Shown here piece by piece: positions 10,855 through 20,416 of a stretch of DNA of 64,000 bases. The notes beneath the pieces were generated by a model, which did not search any database, had not been told where the DNA came from, and saw nothing but the letters and a program-made list of their open reading frames with translations. The stretch's first letter is position 1. Each line of letters starts with the position of its first letter. The DNA is from Chaenocephalus aceratus (lineage: Eukaryota; Chordata; Actinopteri; Perciformes; Channichthyidae), in NCBI GenBank assembly GCA_023974075.1, contig JAMFTG010000239.1, positions 122,501-186,500 of the forward strand, written 5' to 3'. Position numbers and translations under genes: made by a program.

Positions 10855-11135
10855 GATGAGAGGATGGAGGTCATGATCCTAATTAACCGTCTGCTGCTGA
10901 CGCAAAGCTCCACGCATCAATACGTTCATATTAACGTAGAATAAAATAAAACCAATAAAAAAGTCAGATGATAGTCAAACGGCAAACTAAATACATAGTT
11001 ATGTGTCAGACTGATATTACAGTTTTCTACTCAAATCGAAATGCATGGTTTCAAGTGCGGAAACATAAGTGGATCCATATGAAGTTCATTGCTGCGTACC
11101 GTTGACCTGCAGTTGCATTGATTATCTAGTTCCTA
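10855..11135 (+). repeat. Dispersed repeat, copy 1 (partners 14075-14400, 22565-22700)
   Basis: Shared words in order include GAGGTCATGA-CCTAATTAACCG, ATTAACGTAGAATA, TTTTCTACTCAAATCGAAA and GTGGATCCATAT/AGGTCCATAT. The 14-kb copy is the closest. Order and spacing are kept over about 270 bp, so this is one diverged family. Confidence 0.75.
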
Positions 11136-11231
11136 ATCAGAATCAGAATACCTTTGTTCCTCCCACGGAGCGGAAGCTTAATATCTCTCCAGAAGCATGC
11201 TTAAGAAACACATATTAATATAAAAATATAC

Positions 11232-11233
<2 letters not shown>

Positions 11234-11316
<83 letters not shown>
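11234..11316. repeat. (AATC)n tail microsatellite
   Basis: About 20 tandem tetranucleotides forming the tail of the minus-strand LINE copy. Confidence 0.9.
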
Positions 11317-11401
11317 GTTTATTTATAGCCCAATATCACAGATGTTACATTTCTCTCAGTGGTCTTCACAGTGTGTACAGAATATCAGTATGACAATACG
11401 A

Positions 11402-11826
11402 CACCCTCTGTCCTTAGACCCTCTGTCCTTAGACCCTCTGTCCTTACACCCTCTGTCCTTAGACCCTCTGTCCTTATACCCTCTGTCCTTAGACCCTCTG
11501 TCCTTAGACCCTCTGTCCTTAGACCCTCTGTCGTTACACCCTCTGTCCTTAGACCCTCTGTCCTTATACCCTCTGTCCTTAGACCCTCTGTCCTTAGACC
11601 CTCTGTCCTTAGACCCTCTGTCCTTACACCCTCTGTCCTTAGACCCTCTGTCCTTACACCCTATGTCCTTAGACCCTCTGTCCTTAGACCCTCTGTCTTT
11701 AGACCCTCTGTCCTTAGACCCTCTGTCCTCAGACCCTCTGTCCTTACACCCTATGTCCTTAGACCCTCTGTCCTCAGACCCTCTGTCCTCAGACCCTCTG
11801 TCCTTAGACCCTCTGTCCTTAGACCC
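11402..11826. repeat. Minisatellite, 15-bp unit, about 28 copies
   Basis: Unit CCCTCTGTCCTTAGA with variants ending TTACA, TTATA and TCAGA. It lies inside the LINE 3' untranslated region. Because 15 is divisible by 3, plus-strand frames stay open (Leu-Asp-Pro-Leu-Ser or Ser-Val-Leu-Arg-Pro repeats); these are artefacts. Confidence 0.95.
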
Positions 11827-12029
11827 TCACATCGTACAAGGAAACACTTCCGGAGAAAACCCACAGTTCAAAGGGAACATGGAGAAACCTCAGGGAGAGC
11901 AGCAGAGGAGGGATCCCTCTCCAGGACGGACAGACGTGCAAAAGATGCCGTGTGTGAATCCAAGAGATAATACATGTTACAGCATATAGACCGGATGTTA
12001 GGAAATGCATGCGTCTGTAATGAGAAGAT

Positions 12030-12296
12030 TGTCACGGTCTGTCTGTGTTGTGTTTTGTCTGTCTCTGGTTTCCTGTTTTATTTAGAAAAGTGTTCACCCC
12101 CTGTTGATGCCTGTCTCTGTGTTTGTGTGTCTGATGTCCTGATTGGTTGTCTGTCAGTCTTTGTGAGATCCTTGCTGTTGTCTGACTGTGTTCACAGGGG
12201 AGTGAGTTCAGCTTTGTTTCATTAGCCTTGAAATAAAGGTATTTTCTGTTTAAATCTGCGTTTGGGTCCTGCCTGCTTCACTCAACCCTGACAGAA
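12030..12296 (+). mobile_element. Non-autonomous interspersed repeat, copy 2
   Basis: Starts TTGTCACGGTCTGTCTG and ends GTTTGGGTCCTGCCTGC then CTTCACTCAACCCTGACA; a polyadenylation-like AATAAA lies near 12231. Partner of 192-733. AGAAG occurs immediately outside both ends and might be a short target duplication, but this is too short to be decisive. Confidence 0.6.
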
Positions 12297-12424
12297 GGTA
12301 CGAGGTGACGTACCATTTAACATGCTTGAAGACTGACTTTCGATATGCCTCCAGTCGTGAAGAGAGGCAGTCAATTATTTCTATGGCACGCCAAGAAGTG
12401 ACCTCAAGGCCCTGGTTGAGGGAG

Positions 12425-13252
12425 TTACCCAGCAGCCATGGTTCCAGCCTCAGTCCTGGCCCCAGCAGCCATGGTTCCAGCCTCAGTCCTGGCCCCAGCA
12501 GCCATGGTTCCAGCCTCAGTCCTGGCCCCAGCAGCCATGGTTCCAGCCTCAGTCCTGGCCCCAGCAGCCATGGTTCCAACCTCAGTCCTGGCCTCAGCAG
12601 CCATGGTTCCAGCCTCAGTCCTGGCCCCAGCAGCCATGGTTCCAGCCTCAGTCCTGGCCCCAGCAGCCATGGTTCCAGCCTCAGTCCTGGCCCCAGCAGC
12701 CATGGTTCCAGCCTCAGTCCTGGCCCCAGCAGCCATGGTTCCAGCCTCAGTCCTGGCTCCAGCCTCAGTCCTGGCCCCAGCAGCCATGGTTCCAGCCTCA
12801 GTACCGGCCCCAGCAGCCATGGTTCCAGCCTCAGTCCTGGCTCCAGCCTCAGTCCTGGCCCCAGCAGCCATGGTTCCAGCCTCAGTCCTGGCCCCAGCAG
12901 CCATGGTTCCAGCCTCAGTCCTGGCCCCAGCAGCCATGGTTCCAGCCTCAGTCCTGGCTCCAGCCTCAGTCCTGGCCCCAGCAGCCATGGTTCCAGCCTC
13001 AGTCCTGGCTCCAGCCTCAGTCCTGGCCCCAGCAGCCATGGTTCCAGCCTCAGTCCTGGCCCCAGCAGCCATGGTTCCAGCCTCAGTCCTGGTTCCAGCC
13101 TCAGTCTTGGTTCCAGCCTCAGTCCTGGTTCCAGCCTCAGTCCTGGCCCCAGCAGCCATGGTTCCAGCCTCAGTCCTGGCTCCAGCCTCAGTCCTGGCCC
13201 CAGCAGCCATGGTTCCAGCCTCAGTCCTGGCCCCAGCAGCCATGGTTCCGGC
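12425..13252. repeat. Minisatellite of 33-bp and 18-bp units
   Basis: The long unit contains CAGCAGCCATGGTTCCAGCC followed by TCAGTCCTGG; the short unit has only CTCCAGCCTCAGTCCTGG. Both are multiples of 3, so four frames over two strands stay open for 270-370 codons (Pro-Ser-Ser-His-Gly, Ala-Pro-Ala-Ala-Met, Leu-Glu-Pro and Ala-Gly-Thr repeats). Openness in several frames at once, and no flanking coding sequence, argues against a protein. It abuts a LINE 3' untranslated region at 13253. Confidence 0.95.
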
Positions 13253-13383
13253 TGGGAGAGGGATCCCTCCTCTGTTGCTCTCCCTGAGGTTTCTCCCATT
13301 TCCCCTTTAAACTGTGAAGTCCACTGAGACAAATGTAACATGTGTGATATTGGGCTATAAATAATCATTGATTGATTGATTTA
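13253..13383 (+). mobile_element. LINE 3' untranslated region, internally deleted
   Basis: GGGAGAGGGATCCCTCCTCT through CTGAGGTTTCTCCC, then directly to GAAGTCCACTGAGAC, GATATTGGGCTATAAATAA and an ATTGATTGATTGAT tail. Compared with the 34.2-kb copy, the part carrying the 15-bp unit is deleted here. Confidence 0.8.
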
Positions 13384-13389
13384 GACACC

Positions 13390-13592
13390 AGAAAATGGGC
13401 TGTGGCTCAGTAGTGTGATGGACTTGGAATAAGGGGGTAGCGAGTTTGAGTCCCACTGCAGGCAGCATGTCCTTGTGTCCCTGAGACACTTCACCCCAAA
13501 GTGCTCCTGTGGGGATTGCCCTCAGAACTGAATGGATAGTCGCTTTGGATAAAAGCGTCTAACAAAGGACATGTAATGTAATATATATTGCA
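13390..13592 (+). mobile_element. tRNA-derived SINE with LINE-type 3' tail
   Basis: A-box-like TGGCTCAGTAGTG (13403-13415) and B-box-like GAGTTTGAGTCCC (13442-13454) give the pol III promoter spacing of a tRNA head. A body follows (GTCCCTGAGACACTTCACCC). The 3' end carries the stem-loop CGCTTTGGATAAAAGCG (13541-13557) and an ATGTAATGTAAT tail. The same stem-loop and tail close the LINE copies at 19540 and 61350, so this SINE probably borrows that LINE's reverse transcriptase. Confidence 0.85.
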
Positions 13593-14074
13593 CAACAGGA
13601 GTGTTTCAGTCTTTACACTTTAACATATTGAATGAACTGATTCTGCTCTCCTGTATGTTTCAGTGTCTGCAGAGGCTAGAATCCCTGTGTCCCCCCAGAG
13701 GGCGTTTCTCTACCCTTTTCATTATTTTTTGATTTCTGTTTCCCGCTGCTCTTAGGTTCCCTTCATCTCAAACTCGACACCAATACAAGGCAAGGTGACT
13801 GCTATGTGTCATTTAAAATACATGTATATAACCCTATCCATAAACAGCAGTAGTCCATATCACACACAGAATATGGTGAGTATTAAACTGCCATATGACT
13901 TGATTTAAATATGTCAAATTAAGTTTAGAAAAAGCCCCAACATGGAGGAAACTGTCATTAACGAAAGATACACTTTAGGCAGAATTGACAGACACCGGTC
14001 CCCGAGTTAGGATGATACATAACGCCAGTGTGTAGCAAATAGCCGGAGCTCATCACCTCCTGAAAGAGAGGAGA
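13593..14074. other. Unassigned
   Basis: No gene or clear repeat recognised. Confidence 0.4.
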
Positions 14075-14400
14075 GGAGAGGATGAGGTCATGACCCTAAT
14101 TAACCGGCGCCGAGCGGAAACGCGAAGATACGTTGATATTAACGTAGAATAGCTATTTTCAATGTGGAAGAATGGGCCATTGAGACAATCTTTACACATT
14201 TAATTATCATTTTCTTTAATTAAAAAGCTCTCTCAGAAGTGAACCGCAAACTGAATCATGTGATGTAAGTTACGTGTCACACTGTTGATATACAGCTTGT
14301 TTTCTACTCAAATCGAAACGCGTGGTTTTAATGCGTAAACATCCCAAATAAGGTCCATATCGTTTATACCATTGTTGCCTTCCGTTGATATCTAACATAA
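14075..14400 (+). repeat. Dispersed repeat, copy 2
   Basis: Partner of 10855-11135 and, in its right half (GTAAACATCCCA, AAGCTCTC), of 22565-22700. Confidence 0.75.
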
Positions 14401-14656
14401 GATCTAGTTTTTAAACGTTGATTTATATTTCCAAATCAATAGCAGGAAGTTAGATAGCATACGTGTACTATGATTTGTGTTTACACCCTCTGTTCTCCCC
14501 GCCCTCCGTCTATAGGGTAACTATTATGGTATGGATCTGCGGTGGCGTTTGTTCTGGAAGCCAATCCTTTTATTTCTATAGGGAAATAAGATATGGATAA
14601 GCTTGGCACGCAAAACAAGTCATGCACATGACACAAATTAACCTCTTCTGCCCCCT

Positions 14657-14676
14657 TACGCACGCACACACACACG

Positions 14677-14707
<31 letters not shown>

Positions 14708-14708
14708 A
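14657..14708. repeat. (CA)n/(CACG)n microsatellite
   Basis: Alternating CA with regular CG interruptions. Confidence 0.9.
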
Positions 14709-14719
14709 CCAACGGGCCG

Positions 14720-15110
14720 TCAACCAGCCTTTCTATCTGTTAATCCACCGAGTGTTTCCAGCAGAGAGGTTTCACTCTGGTCCGTTATTCTGGGACCATA
14801 TAGGAAAGTATAAACAGATTGAAACATGTTGCCGGTCATTCATGAATTAAAGAAAACATTTAGATGTACTTAAATGTGCTGTTCCCTGCGGATGATGGTG
14901 TCACAGCCCATACAGAAAATACCTTTTAGATTCGCGATGTCAACAACTGGAGTTGGCAATTAATTAAAAACCTCATTAATTTGTATTATTATTCTTTTAA
15001 ATCCTTCATGTGTTGGTGGTAGAAACTCTGGCTGTTCACCACCTGCACTTTGTGCCACAAACCACACTGTCGACGAACCCATGCCCCAGTGCCCTTCCTC
15101 AAAGCTTCTT
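14720..15110. other. Unassigned
   Basis: No gene or repeat recognised. Confidence 0.4.
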
Positions 15111-16860
15111 CCTTATCAAAATGTTACACTTTACTCTCAAAATACGACTTGAATCCCAACATTTCGACCTTATTTCCAACATTTTCCAACTGATTCTGAA
15201 CATATTTCTAAGCAACCCGCAGTCAGACTGTTCCTCCTCGAAGAAGCCATGCCCTACTTCCCGTTGATCCTTTCTCAAAGCCTCTCCCCGGACTTCCCTT
15301 AGTGGCGATATGTTCAGTTTGGTGCAGACGGGAAACTGGGCCGTGTTTCGGTTTCCCGCAGAGTGGCTCCTCTCCCAATACACGATCTTCGGGTTAATCA
15401 TTGTTCGTTGCGTGCAGACTGTGTTTGCTCGGACAGAGCCAAGGGTCGGGAGGTTGTGTACAGAAAGAGCTGAGGGAGGTATCGCTCACCCTTTTCTATC
15501 AAAACAATCGCTGGACGTTTTTTTAGACAGCACGCTAAGTTGTGCAAAAAAAAGAAAGGGAAAAGTTGAGTGCAAGCAAAGGCCAACGTTTCCTATCAGC
15601 TGTGAGAGCGGCCGGGTTGTAGAGACGAGTCAATAACAAACACATCCGATTGGATGTAAAGCCTCTGCATCAGCTGTCTTCAAATAGTTCGACTTTAATT
15701 CTAACATTTTCTGCCCAAATCTGATTATTTCTAATATTTTGACTTTTCTTTCCTACATTTTTTACTTAATTCTCAATCCTGTCTCCAATAGGATTTAAAA
15801 TTGATTTAATTTCCCACTTGTTTGTCAACATTTTGACTTTATTTCGACTGACTTTCCAATATCTTATTCTTATTTCAACTATTTGGATTATTTTCCATTT
15901 TTTTTACTTCACTCTCATTTCCACTTTATGTCCAATATTTTGAGTTTTTTTCTCACTTGTTCTACTTTATTGTGAACATTTTACACTTTAATCTTGACAT
16001 TTCCACTTTATTTCCAACATATTCTCAACAATTGTATTTAATTTCAATGATATTTCAACTTCTTTCTGCTTAATTAATTACTTCCAATTACTTAACTGTC
16101 AACATTTCACACTTTATTCACAACATTTCCACTTTATGTCGAATATTTTGACTTTTCTTTCTCACTTTTTACACTTTCCACTTTACTTTACTTTATTTCC
16201 AACATTTCCAACTTTATTCTCATAAATAATTCCGATTTCAACATTTCCACTTTATTTCCAACTACATTTTTTACTTAATTCTCAATCCTGTCTCCAATAG
16301 GATTTAAAATTGATTTTATTTCCCACTTGATTGTCAACATTTTGACTTTTTTTAACATGTTATTCTTATTTCAACTATTTGGATTATTTTCCTTTTTTTT
16401 TTACTTCACTCTCATTTCCACTTTATGTCCAATATTTTGACTTTTTTTCTCACTTTTTCCACTTTACTCTGATCAATTGTACTTTATTTCCAACATTTCC
16501 AACTTTATTCTCATAAATAATTCCAATTTTGATATTTTAATTTCAACATTTCCACTTTATTTATACTTTCATTAATTCTTTTTTTCCAATATTTGGATTT
16601 TATTTCCCGCTTTTTCTACATTTTACACTTTGCTTTCAAAATATTGGCTTTAATCGTCATTTCCACTTTGTTTCCAATATTTCAACTTTATTTATAACAT
16701 TTTCCAACTTATTCTCAACAATGTTTATTTAATTTTGACAATATTCCTACTTTCTTTCTTTCTTTAAATTATTATTTTATTCCACATTTTGAACCTTGTT
16801 TTCGAAATTCTCCTCTTTATTCTCAACATTGACCCTTTATGTTCATCATTAAGCGTTTCT
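15111..16860. repeat. T-rich degenerate repeat (ACTTTATTTCCAACATT type)
   Basis: Irregular repetition of words such as ATTTTGACTTTATTTCCA, CAACATTTCCACTTTATTT and TTACTCTCA, interrupted by non-repetitive DNA at about 15265-15660. A block at 15755-15960 recurs at 16265-16465 (CTCAATCCTGTCTCCAATAG, TTTGGATTATTTTCC), an offset of about 510 bp. Small frames at 15010-15640 are shadows of this composition. Confidence 0.75.
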
Positions 16861-17646
16861 CCTGTCGTTTATTCAATCTGCCCTCATGTCCTTGAACTAA
16901 CAGCTGCTGCAAAGATCCAACGGCTGTTGCTAATTTGAAATACACTCAATGACAAAATGACATCGTTAAGCCGTGATAACCTCCATCTTTAACGGGCTCT
17001 TATTCAAATGAAAGAATACTTTTTCTCTGAGGAGAAGCGAGGCTTTCTGTTTTCTGTCACCTTTCGGTCACCTCGGTCACCGTGGGAACGTGAAGGGTCA
17101 TCAGCAGCTGCTCTCAGGCGCTCTGATAATGATTTCCCTCTATTGTCCTTATGGGCCTTTAATACTTGAATGTGTAACGAAGTGCTGTTATTTAAGCTTT
17201 TACTACTTTCCTGACAAAGATGTCAAAGGTCCCGTGACATGCCATCTCTCCTGATCATAGCTCCATCGTTGAGGTCGACTAGAACAGATTCACATCGTTC
17301 CAAACTCACATTGGTTTCTCACAGCATCTCTGTGTAGTCTGTAGATTCGCTCTCTGTCCTACCGGCTTGTTGGAGCCCCCCCACTCCCTGTGAGCCCACT
17401 GAGCTCTGATTGGTCAGCTCGCCCACTCTGTTCCGATGAGTCCACCACCGTTACAGCGGAACATCAGCGTGTATGTGTTGCCATGGCGTTTGTTAGCAAC
17501 CAGAAAATGTCAATCAGATGAGAATGCTGCGTGGGGTCTGGGGGCCGTGTTGGCGGCTCGCTGCTGCGAGGAGCGGACAGCGTGAGCTGGGTTCATCTCC
17601 TGCTTGCTGCGGGACGTCTGCGAGACGGTGAGACATCGTGAATGAA
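16861..17646. other. Unassigned; possible old repeat 17230-17500
   Basis: The stretch GTCCCGTGACATGCCATCTC, CTGAGCTCTGATTGGTCAG and GTTGCCATGGCGTTTG has the flavour of a teleost DNA element, but there is no second copy in this window, so I do not name it. Confidence 0.35.
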
Positions 17647-17669
17647 GGGGGGGGGGGGGGGGGGGGGGG
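17647..17669. repeat. 23-bp poly(G) run
   Basis: Uninterrupted G. Long G runs can form quadruplexes and are prone to length error in sequencing. Confidence 0.95.
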
Positions 17670-17760
17670 TGCTGAGGGTGCTGCAGTTTAAGCGTGCCAC
17701 AGTTTCGCGGCTGCGAGGCTCCACTAGCTCGAAAGCTAACACACAGGGGACGGGTAATAT

Positions 17761-17812
17761 AGACATTGTATTCTTTGGGATGAAGCCCTCGAGATGCACC
17801 ATCTCGTTTTCA
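17761..17812 (+). repeat. Short dispersed hairpin motif, copy 1
   Basis: GAGATGCACCATCTCGTTTT then CAAGGGGGTCCCG; nearly the same block at 22311-22366, where it abuts a LINE. CCCTCGA/TTGA and TCAAGGGG can pair as a hairpin. Confidence 0.65.
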
Positions 17813-17902
17813 AGGGGGTCCCGACAACAGCAACAGCTTCCAGACACACATAAACAAAAAGACACAATGCAAAACATGACACACAAGACAAACCACGTGT
17901 GT

Positions 17903-18008
17903 GGCTCTGACCTGTGTCTGACCTGTGTGTGACCTGTGTCTGACCTGTGTGTGACCTGTGTCTGACCTGTGTCTGACCTGTGTCTGACCTGTGTGTGACC
18001 TGTGTGAC
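17903..18008. repeat. Minisatellite, 11-bp unit
   Basis: CTGACCTGTGT/GTGACCTGTGT repeated about nine times. Confidence 0.95.
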
Positions 18009-18267
18009 CGTGCAGCTGCCTCTTCTCGTGATAGGAGGAGGCGGGGCATTTCAGGCTGTTGATATTTATGAGAAGACAGACTTCCTAAATATCTCATTTC
18101 TATGAAGCGTGAAGGAAGCACGTGACTCTTTCCAGAAGACGTCGCAGATGACCCGACTTTCCGACACCCGCGGCTGATATTAGCGCCACCTCGATGTACG
18201 ACTTTGTTGTTATCTCCGTGTTTTGGACGATATCAGCCTGATGTGTTCCGTTGAGCAACACACCCCG

Positions 18268-18367
18268 TGTGTGTGAGCTAACCCATATCCTTTGTAAGTG
18301 ACTTAACTCTGCTCTTATTAGTTACCTGATCATTGATTCTCAACCTGGTGAGTGATATCCTAACACA
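18268..18367 (+). repeat. Left LTR, 3' portion
   Basis: Ends ATTCTCAACCTGGTG then GTGATATCCTAACACA, as does the right LTR. The AATAAA signal found in the right LTR is lost here. Confidence 0.75.
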
Positions 18368-18368
18368 T

Positions 18369-18385
18369 TGGTCCTTCGAGCCGGA
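18369..18385 (+). other. Retroviral primer-binding site, tRNA-Tyr type
   Basis: TGGTCCTTCGAGCCGGA lies 1 nt after the LTR end. It is complementary to the conserved 3' end (with CCA) of vertebrate cytosolic tRNA-Tyr over 17 nt, by recall of that tRNA. This fixes the first LTR boundary and orientation. Confidence 0.8.
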
Positions 18386-18842
18386 TCCAAGATCTCCTTT
18401 TTCCTCCGGGCGAGCGAACGAGACACTGCGCACAGGGAGTCGAGAGACTCTTAGAAAAGACCCCTACCTTGTTTCCTTACAAAGAAACAGTTTGGTGAGT
18501 AGGGGCAGGTTACGCTGGAGAGGAGAGGAGAGACGGGTCCTTGACCGACCGACACAGGAGAGGAAGTCAATACAGGCACCGTTTGGTTTCAACTCCTTGG
18601 TTCGCGGAAGGATACCAAAAAAGAAAATTCCGGGGAAGTTGCTTTTTGTGTGGCAAATGGACTTTGGGAAAAGGACTGCAGAGCAGAGAGGCCACAGGAA
18701 GGAACGGAGGACTGGACGGAGAAGGCCTGACTAGAGCCAAGTGCATCTGCAACATCAGGTCACGTATTATCGCACACGAACAGACCCTGAACAGATGAAG
18801 AAGGTTAACGGAGAAAGTCAAACAACAGAAACAACTACAGAA
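18386..18842 (+). pseudogene. Retroviral leader and gag remnant
   Basis: Between primer site and LINE insertion. One frame reads CFLCGKWTLGKG at about 18633-18668, reminiscent of the start of a retroviral zinc knuckle (C-x2-C-G-K), but the His and last Cys are not in place, so this is a weak call. No capsid region is recognisable. The frame at 18333-18734 is a shadow. Confidence 0.4.
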
Positions 18843-19545
18843 CAGGTTCTGGTCCAGGCTCTCGTCATCTCACGCCTAGACGCCTGCAGCTCCCTCCTGG
18901 CTGGTCTGCCTGCATGTGCCATCCGACCTCTGCAGCTCATCCAGAATGCAGCGGCTCGTCTGGTCTTCAACCTTCCTGAATGTTCCCACACCACGCCGCT
19001 CCTCCGCTCCCTCCACTGGCTTCCGGTAACTGCTAGAATCCACTTCAAGACACTGGTACTTGCGTACCATGCTGCGAATGGATCTGGCCCTTCCTACATC
19101 CAGGACATGGTTAAACCGTACACCCCAGCGCGTGCTCTACGCTCTGCGTCAACCAAACGACTCGTTGCACCCTCACTGCGAAGGGGACCCAAGTTCCCAT
19201 CAGCAGAAACACGTGGGTTTGCTATCCTGGCTCCAAGATGGTGGAATGAGCTCCCATTGACATCAGGACGGCAGAAAGCTCACACACCTTCCAGACTGAA
19301 CACTCATCTCTCTCGACTCCACCTCGAGGATAGAACTATTAACAGAGCACTTATATACTAACAAAGGGCTGGCTTACCTAAAGCCAGCTGAGTAGCACTT
19401 GAAATGTTTTTGCTCTATGAAACCTGATGTACTTTATGATTCTGTTTTCTTCAAGGTTGTATTTTGTTGGTCGAACGCACTTATTGTAAGTCGCTTTGGA
19501 TAAAAGCGTCAGCTAAATGTGATGTAATGAAAAAACAAGATAACC
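18843..19545 (+). mobile_element. 5'-truncated L2/CR1-type LINE inside the retrovirus
   Basis: From CAGGTTCTGGTCCAGG onward it matches 60662-61350 closely over coding and 3' parts. It encodes the C-terminal part of ORF2 (LINE reverse-transcriptase protein) without a stop from 18843 to 19361, including ISRLDACSSLLAGLP and RWWNELPLTS. It ends with the stem-loop CGCTTTGGATAAAAGCG (19492-19508) and GATGTAATG tail. Sharp loss of homology at the left edge is typical 5' truncation. The host retroviral sequence resumes after the tail. Confidence 0.9.
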
Positions 19546-19649
19546 CAAATCAAGACAAAAGGACTCAGACCTTGACGGGGACACAGAAGCAAGTTCAGAT
19601 AACGCATCTGTCAGCTCTTCCGATGAGTAGGTGGAGATTTTAGATTTGG

Positions 19650-20374
19650 GTACAGTTGAATTAATGCTGGCGTCGAGAAACCATTTGTTACCCTAAAAGT
19701 AATGGGAATAGATGTAACAGATTATGCAAAACCGTTTGTTCAGACAGCAGATTGTAAGAATGGATTTATGACGTCACTCGACTACATGGGGGGAAATAGA
19801 CCAGTGGCATTTCACTCCTCACAGATGGACGCCATAGCTCGAGCCATGCCCGTTTGTTCCCCAGCAGTAAAGCAGCCTCCACAGGCATCTGCAACAATCG
19901 TGCTTTTCAGATCCTTGACTCTAACAGTAACTCACGCAGGGTCCGTACTATTGTTACAACATAAACAAACCTGTATGTCACCAGCTAGACATTTAGCATG
20001 CATGGCTACGTTGCTATCACAACCAAATCTTACTATCCAGAGATGTACTACTTTACATCCAGCTACACCACTGCCAGTAGAGACAGATGGGAGCCACGTG
20101 TCTGTATCGCAGAAACTGAGACCAGAGTGCTACCAAGGACAGACCTGACGGACAGTCCCTTCCCAGATGCAGACATATGTATGTTGACGGTTCATGTAAG
20201 AGGAATCGTGATGGAGCTGATGCAGCAGGCTATGCGGTAGTGACACAGACGAAAGCTCACGGGCGCAGAGGCATGCAAGCTGGGAAAGGGAAGACAGTTA
20301 ACATTTATACAGACGGCAACTACGCTTATTCATGCATGTGTTTGCACAACAATGGAAACATAGGGGCATGGTAA
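19650..20374 (+). pseudogene. Retroviral pol remnant: protease edge, RT connection, RNase H
   Basis: In frame, EKPFVTLKVMG resembles the start of a retroviral aspartic protease, then passes at once to a stretch resembling the RT connection (KPFVQTADCKNGFMTS, NRPVAFHSSQMD). This implies an internal deletion of the protease active site and polymerase core. After two frameshifts the RNase H part is seen: TDLTDSPFPDADICM, then DGSCKRNRDGADAAGYAVVT and KTVNIYTDGNYAY. The stretch between the last two is short, so an acidic catalytic segment is missing. The layout is most like gamma/epsilon-type retroviruses. Non-functional. Confidence 0.75.
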
Positions 20375-20416
20375 CATCCACATAATCTTTATCTTTATCC
20401 ACATAAACATACCACA

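Larger units (their letters stand above)
11234..12022 (-). mobile_element. LINE 3' untranslated region, 5'-truncated, array-expanded
   Basis: On the minus strand it runs from GGAAATGCATGCG-type sequence, through GGGATCCCTCCTCTGCTGCT, to GATATTGGGCTATAAATAAAC and an (ATTG)n tail. The same order appears, with the end of the coding region attached, at 34233-34862. So this is a 5'-truncated insertion lacking protein sequence. Its distinguishing feature is a 15-bp array (11402-11826) where the reference copy has one or two units. Confidence 0.8.

Noticed and set aside
11315..11989. Leu-Asp-Pro-Leu-Ser and Ser-Val-Leu-Arg-Pro repeat proteins
   Set aside because: 15-bp array inside a LINE 3' untranslated region; period divisible by three.
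12030..12296. hAT assignment by target duplication
   Set aside because: Only a 5-bp AGAAG is shared at the flanks and the termini match poorly, so class is left open.
12250..13368. Overlapping 270-370-codon frames on both strands, looking like collagen- or mucin-like proteins
   Set aside because: Units of 33 and 18 bp keep four frames open at once; the region is a minisatellite beside a LINE tail.
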